Assembly: GCA_026413225.1 (NCBI GenBank)
Contig: CM048591.1
Location: 77,912,009-77,976,008 of the forward strand
Direction: 5' to 3'
Length of the DNA stretch: 64,000 bases
Source of the DNA: Otis tarda
Lineage: Eukaryota; Chordata; Aves; Otidiformes; Otididae
Numbering within the stretch: position 1 is the stretch's first letter; every line of letters starts with the position of its first letter. A program made the position numbers and the translations under genes. Positions 62,985 to 64,000 of the stretch are shown here, piece by piece. A model generated the notes under the pieces. It ran no database searches, was not told the DNA's origin, and was given only the letters and a program-made list of their open reading frames with translations.

Positions 62985-63241
62985 TCAAAATAGAGGGAGG
63001 TAGATTTAGATTAGGTATTAGGAAGAAATTATTTACCATGAGGGTGGTGGCACACTGGCCCAGGTTGCCCAGAGAGGCGGTGGATGCCCCATCCCTGGAA
63101 ACATTCCAGGCCAGGTTGGCCGGGGCTCTGAGCAACCTGATGTGGTTGGAGATGTCCCTGCTCCTTGCAGGGGGGTTGGACTGGATGGGTTTTAACGGTT
63201 CCTTCCAACCCAAACCATTCTGTGATCCTATGATTCTATGA
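62985..63241 (+). mobile_element. CR1 LINE 3' fragment, 5'-truncated
   Basis: The plus-strand copy begins in ORF2, where AGATTTAGATTAGGTATTAG encodes the 'RFRLGIRKK'-type motif. It continues as MRVVAHWPRLPREAVDAPSL, runs through the AGATGTCCCTGCTCCTTGCA block and ends with GATCCTATGATTCTATGA, a two-unit octamer tail. About 257 bp survive. It is the same subfamily and orientation as the copy at 32300-32478. No coding capacity remains. Confidence 0.95.
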
Positions 63242-64000
63242 CCCAAACCCTCAGCGCAGACCTAGCCACGACGCTCTGTCGAATCAGACCCTTGGTTTAA
63301 AGCAATAGTGGGCACCTTGAGGTAGGTTAAATTGTCAGATACGGCGAAATGATGACAGGTCTGCCAGTGGATCTCCAGCTGAAGATACGGGTGTTCCTCA
63401 GCAACACGGGACTGTAATCATACACGGCAAGATGGACACATAATGGGAGAAAGAAAAGCAAAACTCTCCTTCATCCCTCCATCTCTGCCCACCACCCTGT
63501 GTAACCTCTCGTTGCTTGAAGCAAGAGAAGAAAGTCAGCATTTCGCACCCTCCAGGCAGCTTTGACGTGACAGGTATGGTATTTTCTTACCCACAGAATT
63601 GCCAAGGAAATCCGCCCTAGCAAAAGTGCAAAAAGTTTTCAGTGTAAGGAGGTGGGGTGCAAAAACTGGCTTGTAGGCAAAGGTTGAAATGACTCAATCT
63701 GAAACAAAATGTAAAGCAATTACTGCTAGGGAAAAAAAGATCATGCTGACATTTAAAGGCTGCAGTGATAGTATCTGCCCCTTCCCAGGCTGACATAAGC
63801 AGCCTTGATTTGATCCCCAAATGTTTTTTTTTTCCTTTTTTTTTTTTTTTTTTAAATATTTAGGATATTCTTTATATGGAAGTAGGGGGCAGTGGGGTGG
63901 ATTGCTTAACTTCAGTTGTTGACGCGGAGAAATAATTGCCACCCCAGAAAGGTAATTACATATGCCATTGTTTATACACATAATAGGCCTGGAAAAGCAT
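63242..64000. other. Gene-free right end
   Basis: Unique sequence with a long interrupted T tract (63824-63853). No gene, RNA or other repeat is recognised. Confidence 0.6.
63824..63853. repeat. Interrupted poly-T tract (T10-CC-T18)
   Basis: Thirty bases of T with one CC interruption, followed by AAATATTTAGG. It is a simple tract with no attached retroposon. Confidence 0.9.

Noticed and set aside
1-64000. Prokaryotic features such as operons, CRISPR arrays, phage or plasmid modules
   Set aside because: CR1 LINEs, low coding density and vertebrate-type repeats show a bird nuclear genome; no regularly spaced repeats or consecutive long frames exist.

Overview
This window looks like nuclear DNA from a bird. 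The main evidence is a set of chicken-repeat 1 (CR1) non-LTR retrotransposon fragments. Several keep the avian 3' ends (an octamer-type tail related to ATTCTATG, next to the familiar 'CCATCCAGTCCAACCCC' block), and two carry ORF2 remnants readable in translation. Interspersed repeat density is low, there are many mononucleotide T/A tracts, and only short open frames occur; all of this is typical of an avian intergenic or intronic interval. I found no tRNA, rRNA, CRISPR array, bacterial-type operon or intact protein-coding gene. I could not support any coding exon: every open frame is 180 codons or shorter, none has a domain I recognise, and most overlap CR1 or CpG-rich sequence.

Layout. Positions 1-2960 are GC- and CpG-rich with long T tracts, a G-quadruplex motif and TATA-like sites. 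This is the only place that resembles a CpG island or promoter neighbourhood, so a gene end may lie at or just left of the window start. From about 2960 to 13200 the sequence is mostly unique and becomes AT-rich. CR1 fragments follow at 13201-13450 (-), 22048-22407 (-), 32300-32478 (+), 42505-42951 (+), 49504-49850 (-, rearranged) and 62985-63241 (+). Older repeat relics can be recognised by comparison with remembered amniote consensus patterns: a divergent CR1 ORF2 C-terminal relic at 21441-21560, MIR/L3-like fragments at 39015-39176 and 61319-61425, and weaker amniote-repeat motifs near 23580, 31270 and 44255.

The rest is gene-free sequence. Several AT-rich, low-CpG stretches have the texture of vertebrate conserved non-coding elements (for example 10440-10930, 37060-37760, 40860-41530 and 56560-56900), but texture alone is weak evidence. 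The most distinctive non-repeat structure is a diverged tandem duplication of about 80 bp at 41299-41526. I see no undescribed multi-gene system here; the observations worth following up are regulatory or repeat-historical.
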